A DNA stretch of 64,000 bases from Daphnia carinata (lineage: Eukaryota; Arthropoda; Branchiopoda; Diplostraca; Daphniidae): contig NC_081333.1 in assembly GCF_022539665.2 (NCBI RefSeq), positions 11,840,971 to 11,904,970 of the forward strand, read 5' to 3'. The notes under the pieces were generated by a model, which ran no database searches, was not told the DNA's origin, and worked only from the letters and a program-made list of their open reading frames with translations. The position numbers and the translations under genes were made by a program. This document shows, piece after piece, positions 1 to 20,300 of the stretch. The first letter of the stretch is position 1, and each line of letters opens with the position of its first letter.

Positions 1-5700
<5,700 letters not shown>

Positions 5701-5759
5701 GGTGATTTGCCATTGGAGCGTAACTAGTTACGATAATAGAGAAAATGATATGATATGTT

Positions 5760-6570
5760 AAGACGCATTAACGACTTTGATTTTAAATAACACAAAATCT
5801 ATAAGCTCTACAAGAAAACGAAGTTGATTTTCGTGATTCCTCTTTAATTTTGAATGTAAATCATGTATTTTCATAGCTCCATATAGGTTTTTAAACAAAA
5901 TGATTATAATAAATAAAGTCGGGCTTATTTTTTAAGGCCGACTTTTTCGTGAAAGTAGTCGCGCTTAAAATTATAACTTGGAATTCAATTTAAAATAACC
6001 TGCTATAACGAAAATTGACCACTGATTCCGGATAAAATATTATTTTTTCAACCCGTGAGGTGGTTTTTTACTAAAACCAGAAGAAAGTGATTTTCGCTTA
6101 TAACCACTTTGAACTTAAATAACTCAAAAACGATAAGACTTGCGTCCAAATAAACTTGAAATTGGTGATTTTCTTTCAATTTTGAATCGAAATCATGCAT
6201 TTCAAACAATATCTTAAATTTTAGCCAAAAATGGAAAAGTGGGAAGGCTTATAGCCTTCTCACTTTTGTCAAAATTCGTAAAATATGACATGTCTTTGAA
6301 TTCATTGGAAATCACACGTTATAATTAAAATTTGACGCTGATTTCGAAAAAAGCATTAATTTTTTTGATCAAACCAGCTAATGCTTGGATATACGGAACC
6401 AAAATACTGCATGCGCGCAAGCATTATCCGTTTTCTATGAGTTTATTTGACAAAACCATAAACCCAACGTTAGAAATACACTTCATGCTCGTGATTATCT
6501 TTCAATTTTTATTCAGAATTATGTATGGAATTCCCCGTTTTGTGGCCAATGACAACATACACCAAGGTTT
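5760..6570. repeat. Degenerate tandem repeat, unit about 325 bp, with hairpins
   Basis: A phrase of the type GTGATTxTCTTTCAATTTT, followed by a variant of AAATCATG, appears near 5834, 6164 and 6489, spaced about 325-330 bp. Around it are further shared phrases, for example AAATAAC(T/A)CAAAA followed by TAAG. Two strong inverted repeats sit at matching places in successive units: about 5917-5948 (13-bp arms with one mismatch) and 6235-6267 (15-bp arms with one mismatch, 3-nt loop). A similar phrase (ATTTTGAATCGAAATC) recurs near 62818. This looks like an old satellite or a decayed dispersed repeat. No coding content is seen. Confidence 0.5.
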
Positions 6571-9500
6571 GGATTTAAATCTACGGTTGTTGCATGGAAA
6601 ATTCGTTTGTTGTTGTTGCCATTTCTTTTCGTTGCCTCGAAGCACAGGTGTTTCTTGTAGTGTTGTAGCAGTGGAATAAAAGGGACGTCCCTATGCCAAC
6701 GGTTCTTTCAAATTAGACAATTAACGCGTCAACGGGACAATATCCAATCGGTGGTGCAAGCAGGACCACCGTGAAGTCGGCCATTCGCTCTCTTTTCGCA
6801 CGTCTGTTTGGGACGTAGAAATTTCAATGATGGAAACTCTATTAAACCACGCCCAATTGTTGCTCGCAATCCTATGTCAAAAAAAAAAAAAAAAAAATAG
6901 CTAATTTGAAAAGCCCACGGTAAATAGCTGCGGTTGTTGCTTGAAACGTACCCGATGACACTCCATCCACCTGATCTTTAAAGTCTCTTTATTGGATGGC
7001 TTCGCGTATAGGGTGAACCCGTCTAGCGGGTTATTGCGATAAGATGCGTATGCAAATCAACTCGTAAAGGTAAAACAACAAAAAAAAAACGACCTTTTTT
7101 TGGCGAGTACAACGACCAATCACTACGTGACGTGCTGAGCTAACCACTGAGAAGCGCCAAAACAATTTGAGCCTTTCGTTTTGTGATCATTCAACATCGG
7201 CCGATCATTCGGAACAAAGTTGAACGTTTAAGTGAGCAAAGGTGATTATTAACCTGCCAGGCTAAAGGGATGTGCGTGATGAAGATTTTCCCCATTTTCT
7301 TTCGTTTACTTTTTTTAATGTTTTGGTGGGGGAGACGTATGGCGAAGTATTTTAAACGTGGCGGCTTCTTTAGCCTCGATGCCAATTGCTCAAACACTTT
7401 GTTTTGGTCTTTTCTTTTAATTAAATCACCGTTTAATGTCTTAAGCGCCATATAATCTTATGTGTACGTGCCTCGTTACGTGTCGAATTTTTTTTTTTTC
7501 TCCCAAAAATAATTTTAACGGCCATCGTTTGACCTCGTCGTGCCATTTGGATGTTATAACTTTTACCTTCTACAACATTTCCTCTTTTGCGTATCTCTCT
7601 CCTCGAGATTTTAAAATATATGAAATATAAAAAATGCGTATATATGCTAATGAAAGACATTTGAGACATTGATGACGGCTCGTATCCATACCTCGGCGTA
7701 ATTTCTTCTTTCACGCCGGTGTTATCTTTCCCCCCACCTCGGCCCCTATTAACGGCCTGTTAAAAAGAAAAGGCTGCCTCCTTTTTTAGTGCTCAACTTG
7801 CAGCAGCAACAACAACAATCAAACCTTCGCCTCTATTAAAAGGTTCACCGTTTCTGCCGGTATAAATTGTAATTACGAACGCGCGGGGACCCGTGATCAA
7901 AGAATTTCTCGCCACAGATATAGGAGGCGCCCTATACAACACCCAACAGAAGAAATGAACACCTTTTTGGCCTTCAAAAAAACTAAAGGAATCTAAAAAA
8001 GAAAAAATTCTTGTGTTAAAAAAAATTGAGAAAAAGGAAAAAAAAAATAATATACTGACCAGTTGATGCGGACGGACGCTGGGACGGGCAGCGGGAAGCT
8101 TTTTTTTTATACACCCACCATAAATGGAGAGGATATACACGCACTTAAGGGGGGGGGGGATTTAATCATTAGAGTTCGGTGCTAACCTCTTGATAAAACC
8201 GACGTTGTGATCTCAGAAGAAGAAGAAGAAAATAAAACGGAAAGTCTATGAACCGATTTAAAAGTCAATATCCTGCGGGGCACTTCTATACGGTCAGCTG
8301 AGAACACTTGTGTTCTTGTTTCTCTCCTGTCAGCCTTATTTTTCTGATGGATCGCTTCCAATTCTCAGATTTTCTTTTTTTGTTTATTATCATTGCCTCA
8401 TTTCGTATGCATGGATGTCGCGTGAGGTGCACCGCAAAAGTCGTCCCCCCTCCGTTAGTTTAACGAACGAGGGACCCATTACGTTTGTTTGATTATCGAA
8501 ACGATTGTTTTGATTACTCGTATCTGGTTGAAAACATTACTGATTTGATTGTAATGCCATGCTATTTAACACGATCAAGGTTAAATAGGAGAATTTAGCG
8601 ATAACGCAAACGAAACATTATCGTTCAAAAAGGAGATGATAAGAATTTAATTGGTTCGGCTAATTCGCGATCACGCCAAATGATTTGAGCTTGAGGGCAT
8701 TACCTAAGACAGCGTGATACTCCATACGAAGAAAAGGCGTGGTACTGTAAGCGAATGCTTTCATAATCAAAAACAAGTTAGTGATTTGCCCATTTTCATC
8801 ATCAATTTCGCGATGTTCGAGATAAAGTCTATAAGTTAAGACCAGTTTGATTAGCGGTCGAAATCCGGTCTTTTTGTAATTAAGACTAACTTCAAAGAAT
8901 TTCTGTTTTTTTTCTTCGAAAAGGTCGTCATCTTGACACCGGTCAAAGCTATGCCAAACATAATTATTTTATTTTTTAAGGTCTGCTTTATTTACGAGTG
9001 TCAACTGTTGGACGCACAAAGCAGACGCGTTTGGGCCAGCGATTCAGGCAACACGCTATTGCATAACGCATGTCTTTAAACGGCGCAACAATATGGATCT
9101 TAATGAGATTGAAATCAGTATTGAATGGATAGATTCAGCCGAGTGAAAATCTTTCACCATACCGGATCACTAAAGCCGAAGAAAACATTTTTTTTTTTTT
9201 TTCTTCTTTATAAGGCCGAGGATACATCATTTCAAGACGATATAGCAATTTGGCCCTTTTTTGGGGCCTGGTAGAGTTCCTTGATGAGAGAGAAGTGTTT
9301 GTCTTTTGATTTGCTATCCGCGTGGATGGAGCACGTGATGGCCATAAGATACGGATCTAAGAATGTTTTAATGGCGATGACAAAAGGCCAACCAGTTGCG
9401 TTCGTACTACATTAGCAGAAGAATTATGGATGTAAAAACGAAGAGGAAGAAAAGAAAAGAAATATTCGTGCATTGTGCTTGATGGTTGGCTGCGGGCAGA

Positions 9501-11325
9501 AGCACCTCATTTGAATCAGTAAATCAGTTTCCTTGTGGATCTGACGCTCAATAAAACACTGACCGCATCACAGAGAGAAAGATTGCATCGCCAAAGACAC
9601 CTGCTGCTCATCTAATGTTCAAAATTCTAGATTAAAAGTGATGCTAAAAAAAAAAGAAGAACTTTGAAAAAAAAAAAAAAAAAATCTGGTATCTATTGCC
9701 AACCGGCCCAGTTCCGGTGCGAAACTTTTCGCCTGGACTTGTGAGAAAAAAGAAAAAGAAACGTTAAAAATAAGAATAAGAATAATAATAAAACGTATAT
9801 TCCCGTACGTCAGTTAAAGAGAAGGGGGAAACAAACTAATTAATGTTAATGAAACAACCAGGGTTTTTTTTTTTTTTTTATTTTTTTTATTTTCGTTGAA
9901 TTTAGGAGGAGGAAGACTAGGCTGCTAAATGCCCCGAAGAGAAATTATCCGGAGCGAAATGTGTGGAACTGGTTAAACCATCAAAAGAAAAAAGAAAAAG
10001 ATTAAATAAAAAACCGAGAAGGTGTGTACGATTACAAGGAGAGAGAGGGGGGAAATAACACACTTCCTTCTTACTTCATTTCCCCTTTATAATTAGCGAC
10101 TGTGTGAAAAAAGAAATGAAAACAAAAGGTGAAGTGGATGATGACATAGTTGATGTATACGCACGATTGTAGGAATTAGTTACGCATTCATTTTTTTTTT
10201 TTTACAAGTTACTTGAACTTTCGTAATTTAGTCTAGTCAGTCTTCTTTTCTATTTGGTCGCATTGGCTCCGTCCTTCTTTCTTTTTCCGCACCTAGACGG
10301 GCAGCCGACCATTTCCGTTAGTCTTTTTTTTTTTCGCTTTCCATTCGATTCTCGAGGCCCTCTTTTTTTTTTTTTCGTTGTAAGATCGACGTTGAATAAA
10401 AGAAGGATAAATGCAGAAAATAGTTGAAGAGATTTACAGCGCGGATAGGATCAGCAGTGCGGATCGCCGTTGGTGTGTAATCTTTTTCTTTGCACAAATA
10501 AGAAAAAAGAAATTCCGAGGAAAAATGGAGATTGTAATTTAATGATAGAAATGGACGTGCTGCCAACTACTTGGCTATTTCATTCCCCCTCGATCGTTCT
10601 TTTTCTCTCTCCACCCTTTTGATTCTAGTCAGAAAACCCCAATCATGATTGTTTATTCTTCTTCTTACACGACTTAATCATCGCGATGCGCTTTCACGTT
10701 TTTTTTATTATTGCAGTTTTCCTTTTTTTTATTCTTTTCTTTTATTTGTTTTTTTTTTTTTACTTGAATTTCGAAAGTCTGGTCGAAACACAGTTGTACT
10801 GGCCTTCGATTCAAGAGGATCTCCTCCGGCCTTTTTTGATCCACACTCGTTCATCACGATTACTTAGTATAGTCGAACTCTCATCAGGTGTATTCGGCTG
10901 CATGCCCATTCATTCAGAAGTCCGAAAAAGAAATAAATAAAACATATTGAAATTTAATGACGTACGTGTGTATCTCTTAAATCTGCACAAATTGCAATCC
11001 CAAATGAGAGTTTTCATTGTTTTTACGACGGTCAACGTGAAACATCAACTTTTAAGAAGTTAGTCTAACATTTTTGGCTTTATTCCCATTAAATTTTCCC
11101 ACTTTACGTTTCTTATTCATCACTTTCTTATTGGTCCAACAGGTACGTGTTGAATGCTAGAGTCTATAACGAGGCAAATCTAGCGAGGAGACGAACCGGT
11201 TGGAAATATTTCAAAAGCTCCTCGTCAACAAGTTCCTCACTCAGCTGTTGCTGTCCGCTTATAGTAGCCTATCTAACTATATTTATAGACGTTTAATTTA
11301 TTTTTTTTTTATTTAACCATGTACG

Positions 11326-11365
<40 letters not shown>

Positions 11366-14300
11366 AATAGGTAGAAAGAAGCTTCTCCTTTCTCCCTGTC
11401 CTACATGTTTGGGCTGCTTCGTGTTGAGAGAGCCGTGACAAACGATGAAAATGCTGTGGCGTTTTGTCCGTGTACAAACAGTTTACTTGTAAACGCGGAA
11501 CACACAAGAAGATAATGACCCCTCCGTCCTCGGACCTTCCTTTTCTACAAAGCAAAACATTACGTTCAGATGGATAACTCTTTTTTTTTTTTCCACCTTT
11601 CCTTGTTTATTGCCGTGTTCTTTTTGCTGTTGTTGTTGCTGTTGTTCTCGAGCAGAGTGAGGACGGTTTAATGAAACGAAATGTTAATATGCGTATACAT
11701 GTGAAAGTTATGCGTTCTTTTGCCTTGGTAAAAAAAAAAAAAAAAAAAAATCAACAACTATTTCCTTGTTGCTGACTGAAAGATTTCGATTTTTGCATTT
11801 TCGTATATTTTGCCAACTGCCCCCAGGTGCTACTTTTCTTAGGTATCCCCAATTGCGGATGACTGATTGCCTGTAATGAAAGGCTTTTGCCAATTTATTT
11901 TTTATTCCACGTTTTTGGTATAAATGTGATGACAAGTTTTTTCGCGTTCTCTAAGCGCCGATTGAACCGAAAGTTCCCCGCGATTAAGTACAACACCACA
12001 AGACGTGGCCTTTGTGGCGAGCATCGCCAGTAAGTGGAACCTCTTATCGATCGATGATGAATTTCGATTTAAAAAATAGAGCGCTCCTACGCGCGGGGGA
12101 AGATAAGAATCTCGATTCAGTACCGTTCCAGCACGACAGAGTCTAAAAAAAATAAAATGGCCAAGAAAAGACTTGAGGTCGTCATTCTCGAATTTTATTC
12201 TCTTTCCATGCGTATATGGCGTAAGAACTGGAATACAAGGTGCTCCGTTAGCGCGATCGTGCTATACTGGAACGTCTCTCACAATAGGGCAGGTACAAAA
12301 CGAACGGAGAGAATAGAAACGGAAGAGGAATTTCACGATTGAAAAACGTGTATAGAGATACGATAGCTTTTTTAAGGTGGCCAGTGTGTAAAGAGTTGCT
12401 GATTCACACTCTTTGTGTCCGTCGACCAAAGCTGGAACGAGTCAAGAAAAAATGTTATTAACAGTCGCGCCTGTATTGAATTTTTCAAGATTTCCGGCTG
12501 CTTTCGTTGAGTGCAGCAAAACTCCTGACACGCGCGTCCATTTCATCTTCGTGTTGAATGAATCAAGAAGAGTGATGATGTGAGGACCCGCAAATTGATT
12601 AACAAAAAAAGAAAAATGGACGGGCCGCCGTAGGTTTTCTTATCACACACAAGCCCGTCAAACGAGGAACAATTTTTCGTTTCGTTTTCGAAAGCAGTTT
12701 TTCGAAAAGCAGGCAGCGGGAAATTCGAATCACGGAATGCAAATGGTTAACCTGATCATTATGCATGTGTGTGTATCTGTAGGGATACAAGACGGTTCGT
12801 GTTCTACATATACGCTAATTATTAAGAAGAAAAAGAAAAAGAAAAGAAAAAAAAAAACGGTATTAAATTTACGAGCTACAGGAATGATTCCCGACGTAAT
12901 TCTTCAACACTTCTCGGGGCGTGAATATTAGTAAGGGTACTTGACCTTCGCTTGATCGACGTGTTGTTCTCTAAACTATTTCGCCCATCACCGAAATGCA
13001 TGCAGGGCTTGCCTCGACTGTGGCTAGACAAGAGCCAACATTTCTGACCCGAACGGTATAACATGAATATTCTAATTGACACGCATTCGCATTGCGGTAG
13101 CCCCGCAAGTTGTTCGATGCACTTTTCACCTGGTGACGACACGCGTTTATTAACCTCATGTCAACAATCATGTGAGTGCCAAACTGGTTTTAAAAAAAAA
13201 CAAACAAGAAATTCGAAATGTTTTTGAGGGCTCAAAAAAATCGAGCTGATTCCAGTGCCCACACGTCATAACAATCAAAGATTTGTCGGGAAAGGTATAA
13301 CAGACAGATACGAGTGCCACATATATTCTAACTCCTTGACGTAATATGACGTTGATCCCCTGAAGCCATTTTCCGAGAACTTTAAAAAGAAAAGGAAGAC
13401 ATTTTCATTTTTTTTTTTTTACTGGGCGTCTAGTGTCGTGCGCTGTGTTTCATTGTCCGTCAACGTATTATGATAATAAAATAGACTGTAACAATCTCCC
13501 ACCCGTTTCATTCAATAGAAAGATGGAGCCGTATAGAAGAGAAAGAAAATTGTGTGGCATTAAGCAGTGACTTTTCCTTTTTTTTTTTTTTTTTTTTTTA
13601 CATCCTTTTTTTTTAAACATGAATGCTTTTCTTATTTCCTTTTATGCAAGGTAGCACTAGATATTTATGATTATACAGTAACGGGCTAGGCTGTATACAT
13701 TCCAGACTGGAGGTTCATCATCAAAGTGTAAGTAGTTCATTCCTTTCTATGACACGGCCGCGTGATGATAACGTGAACGTTGCATATCTCTTTTTAGAAG
13801 GTGACCCTTCTGTTATCATTTTACACGCTGGTGCGCATTGCTAACAAGTAAATGTATAAAACTAGACCTTATTGTATATCATCTTTTTCTTTTTTTTTTT
13901 TACAAGCGTAAAATAGACATTCTTTTAATTCAACCCTCAAGATAGAAGGGAGAGAAAGAACCGCGCGGGTCAACTGACGCAGCAAGTTCCGAAACATGAT
14001 TATGTTGGTCCATCAGAGCGAATCCGTCGTGGGTTCTATAGCCGCGTCCAGCGGACTGCCTCAACAACTTTGCCTGTTCACCATTTTCAAGTTGACGAGT
14101 GCCTCGGGTCGTCTTCTTTTCATAACATAATTCGTTCAAGTATGGCTCGATCACGGACGACTGACGGTCTCTTATATACATCCTCATCATCGTAAACCAG
14201 GATGTATAAAATAGATTTTTAAAAAAAATGAGAAAAGAAAAAAAGAAAACTGTATGAAAGTAACAGACCTCTCGAAGTTGTTTCAGGGCGATGCCAATAA

Positions 14301-17300
14301 AATCAAAGGATGTATTAAGGCTATATTGGAGATTGACAGCCAGAGGTCGACAATCGGACCACCCGCAAAAACAAACAAAATACACATCAGCTGTTGGTAT
14401 CAAAATACCTGAACATATATATACTTTCTCTGCTGTATTGAATCATCTATTTGAATAAAGCCCCGAAACGCTATCGACATAAACTTTGCCGGTCTCAGCA
14501 GGCCGCATAATCCGCCATCATCAGCCGAACAAAAACAAGCGTCCAGGGTCTATACGTAATGACGATGATTTTGATATCGAAAACAAAATAGCTGATTGAC
14601 GAGCTAGTCTACGATATAAATCTATCGCCGATAGTTTCACGTGTATAAACAAACAGGCAGCCACTCCTGTTGTGTTTATCGCCAGGACGATGTGGCGGCG
14701 GGACCTTTCAACCTGGGCGGTAAAAATGCGCCTGCAACCAGCACGCGCACGCTAACCTCGAATTATCGTGTACACCATCCACTTCATTTGTCCAGCAAAA
14801 AAAATCTGTACAGCGCTACAGCCTACATATCGTGTGTAAGTTTTTTTGTTTTTAGTTTCTGCTGGAATGCTGGAGAGAAAAAGTCCGCGGCGAGTAATTA
14901 GAGAAATTTCTTTCGGCTGTCGAAAGGTGCGTTAAAGCATAGCGATAAGTTAATAAGGCTTAAGGTATGCACCTGTCGACGAAGAAGAATGGTGTTCTTT
15001 TTTTTTTTTTTTTTCTTTTTTCAAAACGCAAAAAAGAGAATCTTTTGTACGTGAGAAATGTAAAGCCCGTTACAGTTGCGTGCTTAACCGTAATGACTGT
15101 TCATTAGAAGCGACCCGCAGAAGCTTAAAGGCCAACAATTTTGCCCTTTTTATTTTACGCTGTTCGCGGACCACGTCGAACAAATGAGTGCGGGCACAAA
15201 AGGGACGTGCTATTGCGGACGCGTTATAAATAACACTTTAAGCTTTTGCTCTCTCTCTTTTTATCTGTACCTCTTGGTTCGCCGACATTTCAGAAAATAG
15301 TTCAGTAGATAAAAATCGCAATTGAGAATGACCACGTTCTTCTTGGGAGCCTCTCGTGCATGTCCTATCAAGTCGATGATCTAGACGATTATGAGCTGAA
15401 TTTGGGATGCCATGAATTTGACCCTCTAGCCATGAGTAAAAGCAAGTTAAAAGTAAAATATCGTCATCTTTCAGGTTTGAACGGTGCGAAGTATAGAGAT
15501 GGACGTTTTGAGTGCGAACGTTATTTGGTTTACGACCTGATTGCAACACTTTTTAGGATGGCTAAATATCTAAACGGCGTAGTACGGAGAAAAAGAAAAA
15601 GGGCTTTTATATATTTTTTTTAGTTTGATCACCTCCCATTTCCATGTGCCCTCGTATTCTAATTTCTGTTGTTCAACGTATAGTGCGCTCTAAGCGTGTG
15701 TTCCAAATGGATTCACGCAGTAGAGAGAAAGGGAGCCAAAGGTAGAATTTTTGAAAAGACCAAAGTTGCACATTTGTATAGGACTAATGAACGCCGAAAT
15801 GTTGCAGGTAATTTTATAGTCCGTCTTCAATTATTTTACAGCAACGTGTTATAATTAGGAATTGTAACTGAGTGTCAGGCGTGTACGTACCCGCCGGTGT
15901 CGGCAAAAAAATAACGCGCAATCATTCCTCCCCCTTTTTTTTTTTTTTTTTTTTTAACTATTGTTAATAAGCAATGTCTCACTTTGTTAAAAGTCATAAT
16001 TGTATCATGTAAAATCTACAAAGATTGAGCTCGGCACAATCATCAAGCTCCTCTTTATCTCTGTCTGTGCAAATAGACGTTCAGTATCTCACGCTGGCCT
16101 GTTTTCCATGGGTCGGTGATTTCAATTTGTCAGAACATTTGTGCCCATTTCTTTTTCTTTTTTTCGTTATGATAAAAAAAATGTTAGAAAAATTATTCTT
16201 TCTTTAATGACACACAAGTCAGCCGTTCAAAACATTGGAGCCGACAATGGCTCCTATGTCTGTTTAGATGTTAACTGTGCGGACATGTTTACCTAAAACT
16301 TTGACGGGAATGAGAGCCCAGCGATACTAAAAAGAAATAAAGAAGGAGGAAAAGCTAAAGAATGTTGCACACGACCGTGAGATAAAAGATTATTGCCAAG
16401 CTGGAAACTCGAAAAAAAAAATTTGGCCAGACCCGACTGCACCGGACAACGAGGGTGGGCCGCGTATTAGACGAAAATAGAATAGCTGGACAATTAACTA
16501 AGTACACGCACAATGCAAACACAGAGTGCACTGAGTATCAGTTCTATAAAGCAATAATTACAACAGAAAAAATTCTTTGAATGCTGAATACACGCGTTAC
16601 CTTGTAGCGTCCAAGTTGCGTGGAGTGAAGCTTTTATTGTTCAAAAAAAAAAAAATGAAAGAATAAAGCAACGTTTTCAAAACGAAGTAAACAGGAAGCT
16701 TGTTACGGTCAAGGCGTGTGGCCACTAGAAGCAGACCAGCTCAATAAAAAAAAAGCCGAGTCAAAAGAAGATAAAATGCTAGGAAACAAAACGTCCAAGA
16801 ATAGAATGAAAAAAAAAAAAGGAACTTGAGAAAACGAGTGACAGAAGGTAAACAAAACGATTTCACACAAACACGCACCGGAAAAAGGTTGAGCTGTTCT
16901 TAGAAAGAAAAAAAAAACAGAACACGACAAGTTTATTCGGCTAGACAGCGGAGAGGAGGGGGGCATTTCAGTCAATTGAGGCTCAGTCGATTGAGTTATG
17001 CCATAATACGTTACGTCATAATAGGATTATCATGCCTTTCGATTGTGGCCGCGTTTGATCGAAGGCACTGCATTCAGAATTGGGATAGCTCGAAAAACAT
17101 CATTTGATTCGTGTTTTGGAAAAAGATATTGACGCGTGGCTATTTGCGTTTATAGCGAGCCATTTGAGAACTCGATGGGAAAACATTTCTTTTCCTTATT
17201 CTTTTATATTTACCATTTTTTTTGTAGATTTTAAATTAATAACCCTATCAACAAATCTATATTTTCTAGCCGCGGATTTCCTTTCTTTTTTTTTTTTCAA

Positions 17301-20300
17301 TGCAGTTGATTATGAAATTGCTTTGTTCCGGCATTTGAAATTGATTTTTAGAGGTTTCATTGGCTCTACCTTATTACCACGAAGTTCACATTTTTTGAAA
17401 ATATGGATTGCAATCAAGCGGAAATAAAGCGGGAAAAAAAACTCTACTTAGCGACAGAATATTTTGAACGAGTTTACGCAATCATACGACCGGGTTGTTG
17501 TTGAAATAGGTAAGTCTTGCGGGGTGGGCCAGCGCGGGCGGCTCAAATTCCATTCCATCAAACAACCCGACGTCTCATCAGCAGCGATGGGTCTAATTTA
17601 CGATCCTGTCGGACTGCGCTCATTTCTCCATCCAACGTTTCTTTTTTTTTAATGCTACCTACACTCTACTACCCCCTGAAAGATGCCTGAAAAAAAAAGG
17701 AAAACATTCTAATTTCTTTCCCATTTTTTTTTTTAAATTTTACGTCTCAGTTCTGTAAGGGGAGGAAAGAAATGACCCTGGAACTTTTAGAAAGAAAACG
17801 AAGGCTCTTTTTCGGCATCTCCGGGGGTCTTGCATAAAGACCCTGTGAAGAGATGTCGAGTTTTTGCTGGCACTATACGTATACTGCTGTTGCTGTGCAC
17901 AGCTTACTGAAGTTGGTTAATAGGATCCGCTTTAATTAAGAAGCTCTAGGGATATATTTTTTTCCCCCAAGTATTCTCTATACACCTATAAAGATCCGTT
18001 TATCACGCTGTGGAGCTCCCGGACGAAAGGATTCCTTAAAAAAAAAGAAACTAAATACGAAGAATCAAAAGACAAAGAGGAAAAAAAAACCGAAACATTC
18101 TTCCTTGGAAAATGTTTTTAGTGATAATCACTTCGAGGCGGTTGAATCAGAAAGATGATGAATGAAAAAAAAAAACGAAAAAAAAGAAGAGGTTCACACA
18201 TGAATCAAAGAATCAGGTGACCAACAGAGCGAGTATACCGTTGGCTGCACAGTTGCGTGAGTCAAGGCGTACGTGGAATACAGGAAAGCAACAACTGTAC
18301 GCGTAGACTTACGTCAGTGCGGGATGCTACGTGAGCTATGACCGAGGGGAAAACGAAAAACAATTGCCATCACCCCACACTGAAAACGATTTCTCACTGA
18401 AGGCAGAAAGAGAAACGAATGGCCGAGAATAAAAGAAAACAAATGTGAAACCATTTTGTCCTCATTGTATTCCATTTTTCAAAAACAGCACAACGTCTCT
18501 CTGCTCCAGCCATTTTTTAATTGTTATTACATTTATTAATCAATGGAATTATTATCGCCGTATGATTAAATAATCAAATTGAAAAAAAAAAAAAAAAAAA
18601 GGAATGCAACTGAAATGTTTGGTATCGTTTGTGTCCTGGAGATGGGCATTTGTTTTTTGTTTCAAAACGAACGGCTCCAGGGCGATGGAGTACATGAACG
18701 GCTTGGGAAAAAAAAAAAATTTCTGGTTTATTTTCTGCTGCTCTTGCTGGGAATACGTAATAAAATTAAACAAAAAAAAAATAGAAATGGGACAAGAAAA
18801 AAAAAAATATGGAAACCTGAGGGGTAATTATTTCACCGTCTTTTCTAAGAAAAATCCTGGGGAACAAAAAAAAAAGGAAAACAAATGGAGAGAAATTGGG
18901 AAAAAGAAGACTAAGCATATGCTGTTTATGCTGTCTAACTTTTGTGAATAGACATGAAACATTTATTACGTTCTTCGTACGGGGCAGTTGCCAATCATTT
19001 TTTGCTTTTTTTTTTGGTTTTACGTTGAAACAGCCGTCACCGTGAAATGCGGTGGTGTGTTACCGTTGGCTGTCGTTCACCACTGGTTTCTTCTGCCCGT
19101 GAATAAAAGGCGGCACTTTGGGATAATAATAAAAAAAAGAGAAAAAAAACTTGTCTTATTTAAAAAAAAAAAAAAAGAAAACATACGATACGCAAAATAA
19201 AACAAGTTTTCGCCATCCTCCCGGGGAAAGGGGGAATCTCTCTACTTTCGTGGTGCTAATTAAAGGGTCTGAAAAAAAAAGAATTAAAAATTCAAGAGAA
19301 ATGACTGGCATATTAAATGAGTTGTTCGGACAGCATATATCGTACTGTGCACAACAAGCGTATTATAATGATTATAATAAAAAAAAAAATAAATAAAACA
19401 GTGTGTTATGAAAAAGAAATGAAAAACTATATGTTAGATATTTAAAAGAATGAAATAAAAGACGACGTACGCGCACCTGCTCACCGGCCTCAGTATAATC
19501 ATCTGCCTACAGAAGAGCGTTACGTCCATTTATAGCAACAATGTGAAAAGCTAAGACAGCAAAAAAAAAAAAAAATACGGAAGGTGGAGGACAAAAAAAG
19601 AATAAAAACAGGTTACGTACAATTCACGAAACATTTGGTGCTGTGTGTCCTCTTTATCTATACCTGGAAGAAAAAAAAAAAAAGAAAAATCTGAACATTA
19701 ATTTCAAAGAAGATTTTCATCGCAGTTCGTTGCACCAGAACCCGCAAAAAATGTGCGAGATGTGTAAGTTAATAAATTGAGACTTTGCGTCCCTCAATAA
19801 CGGCTGTGTTATTCGGCTAGATCTCCTTTTTCGGCTCGTCGAAATGCTTCTTTCTTTATTGAGTTATGTGACTAATTTCAAACGTAAAACGAAAACCTAC
19901 AAGCTCTACATCTAACGCACTCCGGCCAACGGCGGACGGTCTCATCCATCATTTTCCTGTCCATACGAGAAAGAACAGAAAAAAAAAAAAAAGAAAACAT
20001 CACAGTAAAAGATTTTGGACGATGAATGTTTCATTCTTCTGCTGTGGGGATGCTTCTTGGGCCTCTTTTGTAGTTTACAATTCCCGCGTGAAACGCTTGC
20101 GTGTTATTGTTCGAGCCTTCTTTTTTGTTCTTTCACCTCTCGTCGTGATTCATGTCCGATATTTCCTGTCAGCCCTCCAGAGTCCAGTTATATTTTCGTT
20201 AGTTCTCTTTCTATATTGGCTTAAATATACACCTGCTTTTTGCAGATACACAGACATTTATTTCAACTGGGAAGCCTTGACTTTCCATTTTCTTTGGCCG

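Noticed and set aside
13930-14403. 157-codon minus-strand frame
   Set aside because: It runs through a poly-A/T stretch (FFFSFLIFFKN), has no recognisable domain and no supporting splice structure.
15360-15623. 87-codon plus-strand frame with fairly protein-like composition (DDLDDYELN, LKVKYRHLSG)
   Set aside because: No family recognised, the end runs into a T tract, and there are no clear partner exons. It would need transcript evidence to be reconsidered.
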